Shown: positions 24,361-35,022 of the stretch, piece by piece
Layout: every line of letters begins with the position of its first letter
How positions within the stretch are numbered: position 1 is the stretch's first letter
Assembly (NCBI GenBank): GCA_032768795.1
Contig: CP136496.1
Coordinates: 496,001 to 560,000 of the forward strand
Direction of reading: 5' to 3'
From: Tremella fuciformis
Lineage: Eukaryota > Basidiomycota > Tremellomycetes > Tremellales > Tremellaceae
Length of the DNA: 64,000 bases
Made by a program: the position numbers and the translations under genes
The notes under the pieces: generated by a model
Told to the model about the DNA's origin: nothing
Database searches by the model: none
The model's input: only the letters and a program-made list of their open reading frames with translations

Positions 24361-25478
24361 GGAGGTGACGCTGGACGCGCGGGGGCGATACTTATATCGA
24401 TCCACGAGCCTGACTCCCCTGGGACGCACACATCGTGCCGTGGTCAGCGATGCTGGCGATTCGCCGGGTTATCGGGTTATCGCTCGCTCATCGACGCTTG
24501 GCTGACTGCCCGATCTGTCGATCTGCCCCGTACGCATCGAGCACACCGACAGGGCATACTGCTATGCCAAGCGACTGGCGTGAATGTTGAATGTGGGTCA
24601 GTCTTGTGAGCTTGGAGGGGTTAGGGGGATGGTCCGGGAATGCAGAAGCGAAGGGACGGAGGAGGTGTTGTCATCTCGATTTTAGCCTCGAAAGCTTGAT
24701 CGATCGAGAGGCGTCATCCCCTTCTCTCCCGTCGCCTCTCCGCCTCACCTGGCCTGGCTAGACGAGAGCAGAGCAGGCAGGTGTTCCGCTGGAATCGTGG
24801 CGGCGCATGGCAGAAGTCAGCAAGCCTTAGGGTAGCCGTCTTCCGATCCGCCAGGGAGAGGCAGCCCTGACGACCGGATGATATACCTTACTGGCTACGG
24901 CTTTAGCGACGCCGGGTCGTTGCCTCTCGGCAGTCAGGTGACTTACGCTCGACTCGCCGTCAGCACGGCCGCATCCCGATCTGCCATCGAGAGCAGAACG
25001 ATAAAAAGTCAGAAGCCCGTCGATCTAGTGTATCAGAAGAAGAGAGAGCGATCCGTTCCGATCTATCGGTCATGATCCGGCGGGACGAGGACGATCACTA
25101 ATTCAGTAGTCCGTGCATCAAGCTGCTTGTCTGGGGATCCGATCTCAACGGTCCATAACGGACGCTTCTACCTGACTCTTTACTACACTGCAGGCGGCCT
25201 GACAGTCTGACTTGTTGAGCGGCGATCCCAAATGATCCTTTGTCTTCAAACTCAGTCCGCCGCCTCACTTCCCTTCTTCCCCCGTGTCTCCTTTCATCGC
25301 CATCATATGTCGTCCGCTGTCTCGCCATGCTCACACGCCCTCGTCCTTGTCCTTGCCCGGTCTCGAAGGCTGCTCACTTCTGCCTCTCGACAGTTCTGAC
25401 GCTCTTTTCTCCTGACATTCTGCGACTGTTCATGGTGCCCTACTAACACCCTTCTCGACCTTTGCACTTCTGGCAGCC
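24361..25478. other. Divergent promoter region, MFS / calpain-like gene
   Basis: 1.1 kb between two divergent start codons. No gene found. The part nearest 25479 is pyrimidine-rich, as expected of a leader. Confidence 0.45.
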
Positions 25479-26521
25479 ATGGCCGGCTCGAGGAGGCGGT
25501 ATGGAACCTTCACAAGCCTCCTCTTCTGCCTGCTGAGTGCGCCCTGATGTATAAAGAGCAGGACGGGTGGCTGATCGAGCAGGCCCGGTGCTCGCATTCG
25601 GCATGACGCCCCCTCACCCCTCACCAACCGTAGATTTCGCCGTGCCCTCCGGGGCAAGGTACACGAACGAAGTTCTATGGAAAGACTACCCCAGCGTGTA
25701 CGACGTCAAACAGGGTGCGCCTCCCATCACCAGTGAAAGCAGTCGTAGTGCCGGACCGCTGACGCGCAGTCGCCGTGCTCGACTGCTGGCTGCCGGCCGT
25801 GACGCTATCCATCCTCTTCGCGTCCAACTCGTTCGTGCAGTCGCTCTTCTTCTACACGAACGGCACGGCGCTCCTGCCGCCCGCATCCAAGTCCGAGCCT
25901 GCAGCAGACACATTCCCAGTAATGGAACCATCGACCAACCTCACATTCGCCGCCACTTCGCCCGGCGCACCGGAGGTGTTCATCAAAGTATGGGACCCGT
26001 CGGACCTCTCGACACCCAAGTTCTTCACGGCGAGCCTGGTGAACGAGTCGTCGACCGAGGACTACCCGGGAGGCGTATGGTGGCACAGCGCGCTGACGCA
26101 GGGGATCCTGCTGCTGGGCACGACGACGTCGATCCCGGGCGTGTTTCCGAACGGCACGATAGAGGGCATGACGGGGGACGCGAGCGCGGCGCTGACTGTC
26201 TTCTCGGGCAAAGAGGCCATGACCGACTCGGTCGACTCGATGAGCCAGGACGAGTTTTTCGAGAAGTGCCAGAAGGCGCCGGCGACGCCCGTCGTGCTGG
26301 TTACCATTGATAATCCGCGCACGGTCTCGCCGCCCGTGGGGGACAACCACGCGTATGCGGTGATCAACGCGACGGTGCGCGCGGACGGCACGCGCTGGGT
26401 CAACTGTCGGAATCCGTGGGGCGCGTGGGTGGGCTGGGAGGTGCCGGACATTATGGAGAATGTGTGGGGGCTCGCGCACCTGACCAACTGGGACACGCTG
26501 TATCCGGGCGTCAGCGGCTAG
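25479..26521 (+). CDS. Secreted calpain-like cysteine peptidase
   Basis: 313 residues. Exons: 25479-25536, 25583-25714, 25770-26521. The papain-like calpain triad is readable: Cys69 in VLDCW, His257 in GDNHAYAV, and Asn278 in CRNPWG; the His-Asn spacing is close to classical calpain. Unlike cytosolic calpains, it begins with a basic then hydrophobic stretch (YGTFTSLLFCLLSPVLA), a likely signal peptide, and carries several N-glycosylation sequons such as NLT, NES and NGT. It lacks the C2-like and EF-hand regions, and its core is short. The glycine before the active-site DCW is missing. Probably an extracellular or vacuolar peptidase, possibly not calcium-regulated. Confidence 0.72.
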
Positions 26522-26762
26522 GGAAAGGAGCGGCGAGCGCAGCGAGCTTCCTCAGTTTGGCCGTAGGACAATCCCCATACACTGACACTCTATATATACA
26601 AGCAAATATGAGTCTATGCTATGCGGTTTGGGTGTATGGATTCGTCGTCACCATCGTACCGCGAGGTAGAGCGCCACTATCGTCGCCCCTCCCGCTCAGG
26701 TCGTTGCGTCGTCACGTCTAGCTATAGTGTCCTTGGCCATTCTATCCTTGATCGTTGCTTGA

Positions 26763-27309
26763 TCACGGCTCGAAGCGCAGCAGCCCAGTGAGGTCATACC
26801 AATCCGCCGAGAGGTCATTCGAGCCATCCGACACGCCCAAAATACTACCCGTCAGCTTCAATCCAGTAAGACTCTCTCGACAGCTGACAAGGTCGTACCC
26901 TCCGGCCAGGCGGTATAGGGCGGTGTGCGCCACACGATCGAGCTGGACGTCGTGTTGGCCACAATGTCCACGGGCTGTGTACTCTCAGCCCTCGTCCTTT
27001 CATCCTGTATGCGAAAGACAGACGCACGTAGTAGTCCTTCTGGCCGGGCCACTCGGGGATGTAGAACACCTCCTGCCCGTCAGTCCATACGGATCCGCCT
27101 TGGGGAGGGAGACGTACCCAGCCGTATCCGTCGCCGCCTTTCCAGGCGAGGGTCATGTCTGTATCTGCCTTGATCTTGCCCCCAAAGTGCGTCAACCACT
27201 TGACTGGCTTGACGGCTGATGGCGCGGCAGCAGCGGCTGCGGGCAGGATAAAGGAGAGGGCGGCGAGCAGGACTGCGGCGACGGTGCCGAAGGGGCCAAG
27301 CGGGGACAT
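26763..27309 (-). CDS. Small secreted protein, unrecognised
   Basis: 134 residues. Exons in coding order: 27118-27309, 27028-27072, 26889-26974, 26763-26844. The first 28 residues form a clear signal peptide (hydrophobic run ending in repeated alanines). The mature part is about 105 residues with a pattern of Trp and alternating hydrophobics (DMTLAWKGGDGYGW, EVFYIPEWP, SSIVWRTPPY, ILGVSDGS) that suggests a small beta-sandwich, somewhat like the Kre9/Knh1-type domains found nearby. No cysteines are present, so it is not a cysteine-rich effector-type protein. Convergent with the calpain-like gene. Confidence 0.68.
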
Positions 27310-28057
27310 GGCGGGCGAGCAGGGGAAGGAGTGGTAGTGAGAGGTGGTGAGAGAAGATTATAGAGGGTTGTATGGAGATGATGGGAGAGAGGGAGGTGAG
27401 GACAGAGCGACGGCGAGGCCGTACGGCCGGTCGTGATATATGGCGTGGTCGTGGTCGAGCGTCGATGGGCAAGGCAAGGGAGGGAGAGGGACGAGGAGAG
27501 AGGGGAGGGGAGGAACGATCAGTCGTTGCGGTCTAAGATGTCTATTGTCTGCCTTTCAATTCGCAACAACTCCTTTGGCCTCGAGGTCTTGCCGACCGAA
27601 CGGAGCAGTGACAGCTGTCCTGTCGACGGCACCGGGGTGAGAGGGGAAGGGACCGCGTGGACTGCGGTCGGTCTTGCGTCTCATCAGCGAACCAGCTTAG
27701 CGTCATCACCCTCATCCTGGCCCTTGTGCCCCTGCGTGCTGCATGGTGCATGCTTGAGAGCACAGCAACTAGGGCTGGATCGTATGAGTGGAGCGAGCGG
27801 ACATTGGAATGAGATGGTTTGCGGGATGAAGAATGCGGGACAGGCACAGCCCCGTCTCTCCTTCTCTTGTCTTCTCTTCGGTCTGGCGTCGTCTCGTCTA
27901 ACTGTCCACTATTGTTCTTGGCATGCATGCATACTCCGACACAGAGACAGATGTACAACGATCCAGCACCTCCAGGCACTATCTAACCCCGTCCAGCAGC
28001 CCAAGAAAGCAAGAGTCGCAAGTCGCAAGACCGACCAGCAGTCCACGACCCGAGTGA
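27310..28057. other. Intergenic region
   Basis: 748 bases upstream of the small secreted gene; purine-rich near 27330-27530 on the + strand, hence pyrimidine-rich as leader for the minus-strand gene. No gene seen. Confidence 0.4.
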
Positions 28058-28690
28058 CTATCTAAGGACGTCCTGCACCACCAGCCCGGCGAGCTTCTTC
28101 CTCGCTTGGCTGAGCGCGATACGCCATGCCAGTCCTTCTTTGGCGGCGGGGACAGACTCGTCTGCCTGGCCGTACACCTCGACAGGCGCGGCGTGTGCTT
28201 CTCGAGCCTCTTCTTCCGTTTCAGTGTCTGTGTGTGCGAGGGCAGCTTCGAGCACAGCTGCAAAGCCTTCCCATTCGCTCGACTCGACGCGAGTATCGGT
28301 GATGCCCAATGCGGCAAGGAGGCGATTCACACTGGACTGCTCTGCAGAGCTATATCCATAGCTGTCGCTGTGGCTGGAACTGAAGGGGTGGGCGACGGCC
28401 GATTCGGACGACGCCTCGGTGTCGTAGCCTGGCTCGTACACCCCCGGCTCCGGGCCGAGAGGGACGGCTCTGCGGACTTGGACTTCAGAACGAGGGACGG
28501 TGGATCTACAGCGGGTCAGCGATGATCTTTCAGTGTAGCGTCCCCCGCCAGGGAAAGAGAAGGGAGAGGGGGGGGCTCACCCGGATCGGCGCAGGAGGCG
28601 TTTGGGGAGGGGCTGTAGGCGGTCACGGCGGGTAGGAGCGGCGAGTGTGGACATGGCCGCCAGGACGAGCAGGAGGATGTGTGCGAGCAT
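28058..28690 (-). CDS. Secreted protein, unrecognised
   Basis: 185 residues. Exons in coding order: 28581-28690, 28058-28505. It starts MLAHILLLVLAAMSTLAAP, a typical signal peptide, followed by an arginine-rich stretch with possible dibasic (Kex2-type) sites (KR, RR). The rest is acidic and Ser/Glu-rich, ending in a more ordered helix (AWRIALSQARKKLAGLV). There are no cysteines and no domain I recognise. A start at the second ATG would remove the signal peptide, so the upstream ATG is preferred. Confidence 0.62.
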
Positions 28691-29302
28691 GCTGGCGAGC
28701 GGGGTAACCGTCAAGTGAAAGGCGGTCGAAGGTGACGGTCGATGGTCGGGAGAGTTGGAGTGGCTGGCTAGCAGCCGACGAAACAGCCCAGCTGTCTATG
28801 CGATATGATGCGATGTATAATGTTATGAGAGACGAGCCGGTCGTCGTGATATGCGATGCTGATGCTGGTGGTGCTGATGCTGATGGGGAGACGAGTCCAA
28901 GAAGAGGCCCACAGCACGAAGGAGAGCGAGTTATATGGTGAGAGTGGGAAGAGTGAGGATATGAACGATTCAGGGTGTTGCCTGACAAGGTTTACTTGAC
29001 ACGAGTGGGCTCGTCGGATGGTCAGCGATGGCTGGTCGGCCGTCTGACGGGCATGGGGGCATGTTTGGCATGCATGCATAAGGCCACGTGGCCCGTCGAC
29101 ACTTGCTCAAGCCAAGCGTGCAAGCAAGAAGACGCTGCCTCGGTACCCTCGGCGTCGTCACGTAGGAGATACATCATAGGATCGTCTAAGGCCATTGTCC
29201 ATATTTCGTAGCGGCGCTCGTGGGACATGAGCAGACATACGGGGTCCGTCCGCAGCGCCAGACCGGACCGCCGCGAATGGGGTAGAACGCAAGCAGGAAA
29301 GA
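28691..29302. other. Intergenic region
   Basis: 612 bases between two minus-strand genes. Contains the promoter of the 28058 gene, with several GATGCTGATG-type short repeats near 28855-28890. No gene seen. Confidence 0.4.
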
Positions 29303-30128
29303 CTATGAGTTGCCCGACCCGGCGTTGCCAGCAATCTGCTGTGCGGACGTGGTCGCATCTGCGTCGGGGCCGTTGAGCGTGACGGCCCATTGGTCTGTGG
29401 GCGCGGGCGTGCCGGACAGCGTCGCTGTTTGGGTCGCGGTGGGGTAGGCTACGGTCAGCGCCTTGCGCGTTGCAGCATAAAGAAGAGGAACTCACCATCT
29501 GATGTGTAGTTGCTGGGGGCCGACTCGTAGATGGTGAACTTTTGCGACTGCGCGTCAGCTCGGGTCTACACCAGTCTCGCCTAAGGAGCTGACCCTCGCA
29601 TAGACCGCGCCGGTATAAGTGTTCATGAAGATCAAGATGTAGTTGTCGCTGGACGTCAGCACGCCTCTCCGTCTTTCCACAACTCCCATGCCGCTCGCCC
29701 CGGGGCTCGCGCATGCGTGGAGAAAGCTCGCCGACTCACGCCGCGGGGATGCTCGAGTCCAGGTCCACCTCCATCTCTCCGCCATAATTCTTATATCCCC
29801 CCGGCAGGCGCTCCATCGGCACCCGCAGCGCAACGTGGTAGAACCCGTTCAGCACGCTCGAGTCCGAGTTGTGCAGCTGAATGTCGAACACTTGGATACC
29901 GGTCCCGCCGCCCGTTTGCCATGTGACGATGTTTTTCTGCCCGATGACCCATGGGGCGGAGGCGGACGGCGAGGCGATCGGCCAGTAGATGTTGGCGATG
30001 CCGGCTGGGCGTTAGCCTTGCTCCAACTATGCCCATCTCTGCGTGTCGAGCGGAGAGGAGACGCGCTTACCCGACACGAACGGCGCGACGGCCGCCAATA
30101 GTCCCAACACCCATCGTTTGCTCATCAT
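29303..30128 (-). CDS. Kre9/Knh1-like secreted cell-wall protein
   Basis: 191 residues. Exons in coding order: 30071-30128, 29740-30004, 29594-29648, 29496-29547, 29303-29448. A signal peptide (MMSKRWVLGLLAAVAPFVSA) is followed by a domain with IYWPIASPSASAPWVIGQKN, IVTWQTGGGTG and VFDIQLHN, the layout of the Ser-Thr-rich GPI-anchored / Kre9-Knh1 N-terminal domain linked to beta-1,6-glucan assembly. The end is Thr/Ala/Ser-rich but has no hydrophobic tail, so it should be secreted and not GPI-anchored. Two ATGs are adjacent at the start. A GPI-tailed relative lies at 31481. Confidence 0.75.
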
Positions 30129-31480
30129 CTTCGCAGTCTCCTCTCCTCGATCCAAGAGGGCGGTATTACAGTGGTCGTGGGTGCGTGTCGAGGTCGATGT
30201 CGAAGTGGTCGTTCGTATGCAGCAAGTCGAGCTGGAGACTAGGTAGATCGTGCAGGAAAGTGCGCGATAGGGCGTAGCTCGTTATTTCAATTCTTTTTTA
30301 GCTCTGAATTTCTAATCAGGTATTCAAGTTATTGGTTCTCAGGCAATTTGGAAAACCTAATGCAATTCCTTGTTCTTTGGTTCCGTTAGACATGGGGGGG
30401 TGGGACACCCCCCCAAGACCCCCCCTTGCGCCTAGCGGCGCAGCCATCGCAGCCCTTACGGGTCAAGCATCCGGCAAAGCCGGATGTACTGTAGAACATT
30501 GATTAGTTGCAAGCTAAAGCACTTCATCAAGAGATGCGCAAGTGCTTGTTGGGCATGCTAGGCTGATCAGATGATCATAGGCATGCCAAGCTGGTCACAG
30601 GGGCTATGTCACAGCTGCCACCTGGCAAGCCTATTGCAGTCTTGTCAGACTTGCGCTATTGTAACCATTTTGGTGCAATGATAGGGCAGGGTATGGCAGT
30701 AGCTATGTAGGCGATTGGTTCTGCTACAGAGATCATTCCATGCATCAGCCTCATGCATAGATCTTTATTCTCTGATGAAAGGCAATTTGGCAAGGACACA
30801 ATGCATATTAGGATTGTGCTGATGAAATCAGAATGGCCGGAATTTTCTTATTTAATTCCCCCATTTACCGTTTTCGTTCCAGGGACACCCGCAGAAATTC
30901 GCCCCGTAAGAGCTACGCTGATGAAGCAGAGACGGAGGAAGGGAGGACCAAAGGAACGAGGAGAAAAACACCGCCTGGCCGTGCCGCACGACGCACCACG
31001 GGTGGGTGTAGTTTTCTGATTTTCCCTGAAAATTACACCCAGGCAATTTGGCAGTAATTTTCCCTTTTGACTGCTGAGCGCGTGTGTTTTTCCTCTTTGC
31101 ATCGCCGCCACGCCGAGCTGTCTCTCTCCAGCTCTGTTGACCAGGCCACATGAACTGCATACGAGGACGCATAGCCTCTTGGTCAGGAGAGGCGGAGGTA
31201 CTAAGCGATGCACGGTGCTCGGTGCACTGGCTGGACTGGACTGTGGATGGGGAGATGAAACGATGGACGGGGTGGACGGAGGCACGGGTCATCTCACCGC
31301 CTGGTAGTCTGCACCGCCTTCCTTCCTGTTGGTATCCCTCAAACACGGCCAACAGCAGCAGCAGCAGCATGTATACATAAAGTCACCGCTGGCCCTTTAC
31401 ACCCCCAGTCACTCATTTCTCATCACCTTTACTACTCTCATAATCCAGTTCGAGACCTCGTAGACACTCAGACACTCGCG
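30129..31480. other. Gene-free, foldback-rich tract
   Basis: 1.35 kb between two divergent Kre9/Knh1-like genes. The stretch 30290-31070 is AT-richer than its surroundings and holds three perfect hairpins (30394-30486). It has further inverted repeats (AGCACTT with AAGTGCT, GGCATGC with GCATGCC) and three copies of GGCAATTTGG (about 30342, 30781, 31042). No ORF here resembles a protein. A degenerate non-autonomous transposon or a structured RNA are both possible. The right end carries the promoter of the 31481 gene, with a (CAG) run and TATACATAAA near 31374. Confidence 0.5.
30394..30486. repeat. Cluster of three perfect hairpins
   Basis: Stem-loops in 93 bases: GGGGGGGTG/CACCCCCCC with loop GGA (30394-30414), TGCGCC/GGCGCA with loop TAGC (30427-30442) and CATCCGGC/GCCGGATG with loop AAA (30468-30486). 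A weaker CCC-TTAC-GGG sits between the last two. Confidence 0.85.
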
Positions 31481-32135
31481 ATGCTCTACTCTGCCGTCCT
31501 CGCAGCCGCCGCGCTGGTATCGTCCGCACTAGCGATCCAAGTCACAGCGCCCACCAACACGACCGGCTGGAAGACGGACGGCTCCGAGGAGATCCAATGG
31601 GACGTGAGTCTTCCTTACTTGGGGAAATCTCTATGCAGCTGAGCCGTAGTCCGTCTCGACCGACCCGACCCAAGTCACCATCCAGCTCTACACGCCCTCC
31701 AGCCCCAACACCCCCATCACGCTCGTCAGCAACTACTCCACCTCGGTCGGATCCTACATCTACACCCCGTCCAGCAGCCTCACTGCGGGCGACGGTTACC
31801 GCGTCAACCTCGTCAGCACCGAAGGGGGCATTCTGGCGCAGAGCAACCTCTTCAGCGTCGAGAGCGGGCAGAGCGACGTTCAGGCGACTTCTACATCCAG
31901 TGGCAGCTCGAGCACTGCCTCTGGGGCTAGCTCGACGAGCGGCTCGTCTTCGACCGTTTCTGTCACTGGCTCGCAGACGTCTTCTGCCTCTGTAAGCCAT
32001 GCTACACAAGCCTTTGAGAGTGGTGCTGAGATGCAGTCCCAGAGCGCGTCGGCGAGCTCTGGTGCAGGCTACCACACGGCCGTCCCTGGCGGCGCGCTCA
32101 TGGCCCTCGCTGTTGCTCTGGGTGTCTTCGCCTGA
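31481..32135 (+). CDS. Kre9/Knh1-like Ser/Thr-rich GPI-anchored wall protein
   Basis: 187 residues. Exons: 31481-31603, 31650-31991, 32037-32135. Signal peptide MLYSAVLAAAALVSSALA, then a Kre9/Knh1-type domain (IQVTAPTNTTGW, EEIQWDSVSTDP, VTIQLYTPSSP, SNLFSVES). After it comes a Ser/Thr/Gly-rich stalk and a hydrophobic tail (ALMALAVALGVFA) preceded by small residues, a GPI-attachment signal. This is the standard organisation of Ser-Thr-rich GPI proteins of basidiomycete walls. A TATA-like element lies about 100 bases before the ATG. Confidence 0.85.
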
Positions 32136-33045
32136 GCCGATGGACTTTGTCGTATTGCATACTGGACACTACCTCTCGCATTGTGCATAGAATCTACATG
32201 CTGCATATGATCTCGATAAAAGCAGCTTGTATGGCGCTGGAACGTGCTCACTGCACTGGGCTAGACCTGGACTGACGGGGGTTGCTCAAGGTTACCTTCG
32301 CCGTCAAGCACGACGCCAGTCACCGCCATCCAGTGTCAAGGCAGAGTGAGCCCCCGAAATGCGATTCGCAATACGACGCTGGCGTCGTCGACGAGCCTGA
32401 TGTTTAGCTCGTTGCCCCATGATGGCAGTGGCTTGGCCAGGCGGCAATGCCGAAGAGCGTGCGGCGAGCAGCTTGGCGCCCCGCCAGACTGAGGTCGGCG
32501 GCGCCTGGCAAGTACAAAGTGTGCCGCTGTGCCTGCTCAGAATAACTTGGTTCCCCAGGTCAGAGCCAAGCAGGAATGAGGACGAACTTCGGACGGCGCA
32601 TGCCTCGTGTCTATCCCACTCTGCTTAGGAGTTCGCAGCGCAGCAAGTACAGTGATCACTGAGGGTCAGCGAGATGAGAGAGCCGGAGGAACTTCGGGCA
32701 GACTGTACAGTCAGGTGAACATCCTCCCGCGCCTCTTGTCGTAATCCGCGGCAACTCACGCGGGGCTCTGCCCACTTGTGAGCTGGACCGCAGCAGTAGA
32801 GAGCATGCAGAGGAGGAGATCTCAGGAATGTCAGAGGCACACGAGCTAGCAGGGCCGATGATCTCCCCTTCAGCCAAGGGGCCAAGGGCTGCGCGGGGGC
32901 CTGGATGGCCCCGCCATGCTGCTGTACCGAACCGGACGCCTCGACGGGTTTGTGAGTCGCGGCGAGAGTCATCTGGGCAGAAGATATAAGTAGGACAGGG
33001 CGGCGCGCTCTTCCCTCGACCGCAATTCCTGACAGCAACCCCAGC
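32136..33045. other. Intergenic region upstream of sugar transporter
   Basis: 910 bases; no gene recognised. Likely the promoter of the transporter at 33046, whose family is often carbon-source controlled; I could not single out an operator. Confidence 0.4.
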
Positions 33046-34912
33046 ATGAACACCCTCTCCTATACCGGCCCGTCGGGCGAGACGAGCCTCGACGACGAAA
33101 AGGTGCTAGACCAGAAAGACGACATCCAGCACGTCGAAGCTGCCATCCCCGGCGGCGGCGGCGGGCCCGGCGCGTACGGCGCCCGACGCAAGTCTGTCGC
33201 CGAGGATACATGGGCAGACATCAAAGCCGAGGCAGAGCGCTCCGAGGCGCTCGAGCACTCGCTCACGCTCTTCCAGTCCCTCAAGACTTACCGTGCAGTG
33301 AGCCTTCTTCGGGTCTTCCGTGCGAGCGTGGTGCTGATTCCAGGCCGTCTTGTGGGCCGCGGCGGCGTCGCTGTCCATCGTCATGGAAGGATATGACACG
33401 GCGCTGCTTGGGTCTTTCTGGGGGCTGCCGGCGTTCAAGGAGCACTACGGGGTCTGGCTCCCCGACAAGCAAGAGTACCAGGTCGAGGCGCAGTGGCAGT
33501 CTGCGATCGGGCAGGCGTCGACGATTGGCAACTTTTTCGGCATCTTCTGGGGCTCATTCCTCATCGACCGCTTTGGCTACAAGCGCTCCCTCATCATTAG
33601 TGGGTCTTTCGCATGAACATGTAGACCAGAGAGTGGCGCTTATGGCAGACATGGCATTCATGATCCCGCTCATCGGCATGGTGACCTTCTCGCCCAACAA
33701 GATTGTGCTGTTCGTCGGCGAGCTGCTGTGCGGCGTGCCATGGGGCGTCTTCTCGACGCTCGCCGAGGCCTACTCGTCGGAAATATGCCCCCTCACGCTC
33801 CGGGGGTACCTCACGACCTACGTCAACCTCTGCTGGGTGATCGGGCAATTCATCTCGGCCGCCGTACTGCTCTCCATCCAGACGCTCGAGGGCCAGTGGG
33901 CGTACCGCCTCCCGTTCGCCATCCAGTGGGTGTGGCCGATCCCCCTGCTGCTCATCTTCGCATTCATGCCCGAGTCGCCATGGTGGCTCGTGCGGCACGG
34001 GCGGCTCGACGAGGCGGAGCGGTCGGTGCAGCGGCTCGCGACGCGCGACATGAAGGAGCGCGCGCGCGACACGGTGGCGATGATGGTGCGCACGAACCAG
34101 CTCGAGGTCGACGTGAGCGAGGGCACGCGCTACATCGACTGTTTCCGCGGGACAGACCTGCGCCGCACCGAGATCTCGGTCGTCGCGTGGGGGTGCCAGC
34201 AGTTCTGCGGGCTGCCCTTTGCAGGCTGGGCCGTCTACTTTTTCCAGCAGGCCGGCCTGCCGACCGAGTGGTCGTACAAGCTCGGGCTCATCAACACGAC
34301 CGGCGCCTTCTGCGGCACGGTCGGCTCGTGGTTCCTCATCACGCACTTTGGCCGGCGGTCCATCTTCCTCTTCGGCATGACGTGGCTCGCGGCGGGCCAA
34401 GCGCTGATTGGGATCCTGGCCATTGTCGCGCGCAAGGGGAGCGACGGCGCCAAGTGGGGCCAGGCGGCCGTTATGCTCGTCTGGGTCTTCTCGTACGACC
34501 TCACCATCGGCCCGCTGGCGTATTGCGTCGTGGGCGAGGCGTCGTCGACGAGGTTGCGGAACAAGACGGTCGGTCTCTCGCGCAACTTTTACAATATCCT
34601 CGGTGTCGCCGCCGGCATCATCACGCCTTATATGCTCAACCCGGGTCGTGAGTCCCCCTTCGAAACTTCCTTGAGGTCTGCTGACTGGCAGAATGGAACT
34701 GGGCCGGTCTGACGGGTTTCTTCTGGGCGCCCATCGCCACAACCTTCGCCATCTGGACGTACTTCCGCATGCCGGAATTCAAGGATCGCTCGTACTACGA
34801 ACTCGATATTCTGTTTGAGCGCCGCGTGCCCGCTCGCAAGTTCAAGTCGACCGTCATTGAGCAAGACGCAGACGAGCACACGCGGCAGAACGAGGGCCTC
34901 GCGACTCACTGA
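33046..34912 (+). CDS. MFS sugar transporter, alpha-glucoside (maltose) permease type
   Basis: 575 residues. Exons: 33046-33297, 33344-33599, 33649-34647, 34692-34912. Twelve-helix sugar porter with the fungal alpha-glucoside permease signature: IVMEGYDTALLGSFW in helix 1, FLIDRFGYKRS, GELLCGVPWGVFSTLAEAYSSEICP, PESPWWLVRHGRLDEAE in the central loop, GRRSIFLFGM and NRNFYN-like LSRNFYNILGV. It imports di- or oligosaccharides with protons in characterised relatives. The N-terminus is a cytosolic acidic/Gly-rich tail. Tail-to-tail with the efflux MFS gene 110 bases away. Confidence 0.88.
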
Positions 34913-35022
34913 GCGGAAGTCGGAGGCGAACACGGTGGTGCTGGAGAAGAACGAAGGCAATGTATAATTGAGAAGATGTGTTGTGGCCATGCTACGAGCA
35001 GTCATGCATTGTATGCTCTACT

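Noticed and set aside
33597..34742. 381-codon open frame on the minus strand
   Set aside because: It is exactly antisense to the conserved sugar transporter and has the Arg/His/Glu-rich composition of a GC-rich shadow frame.
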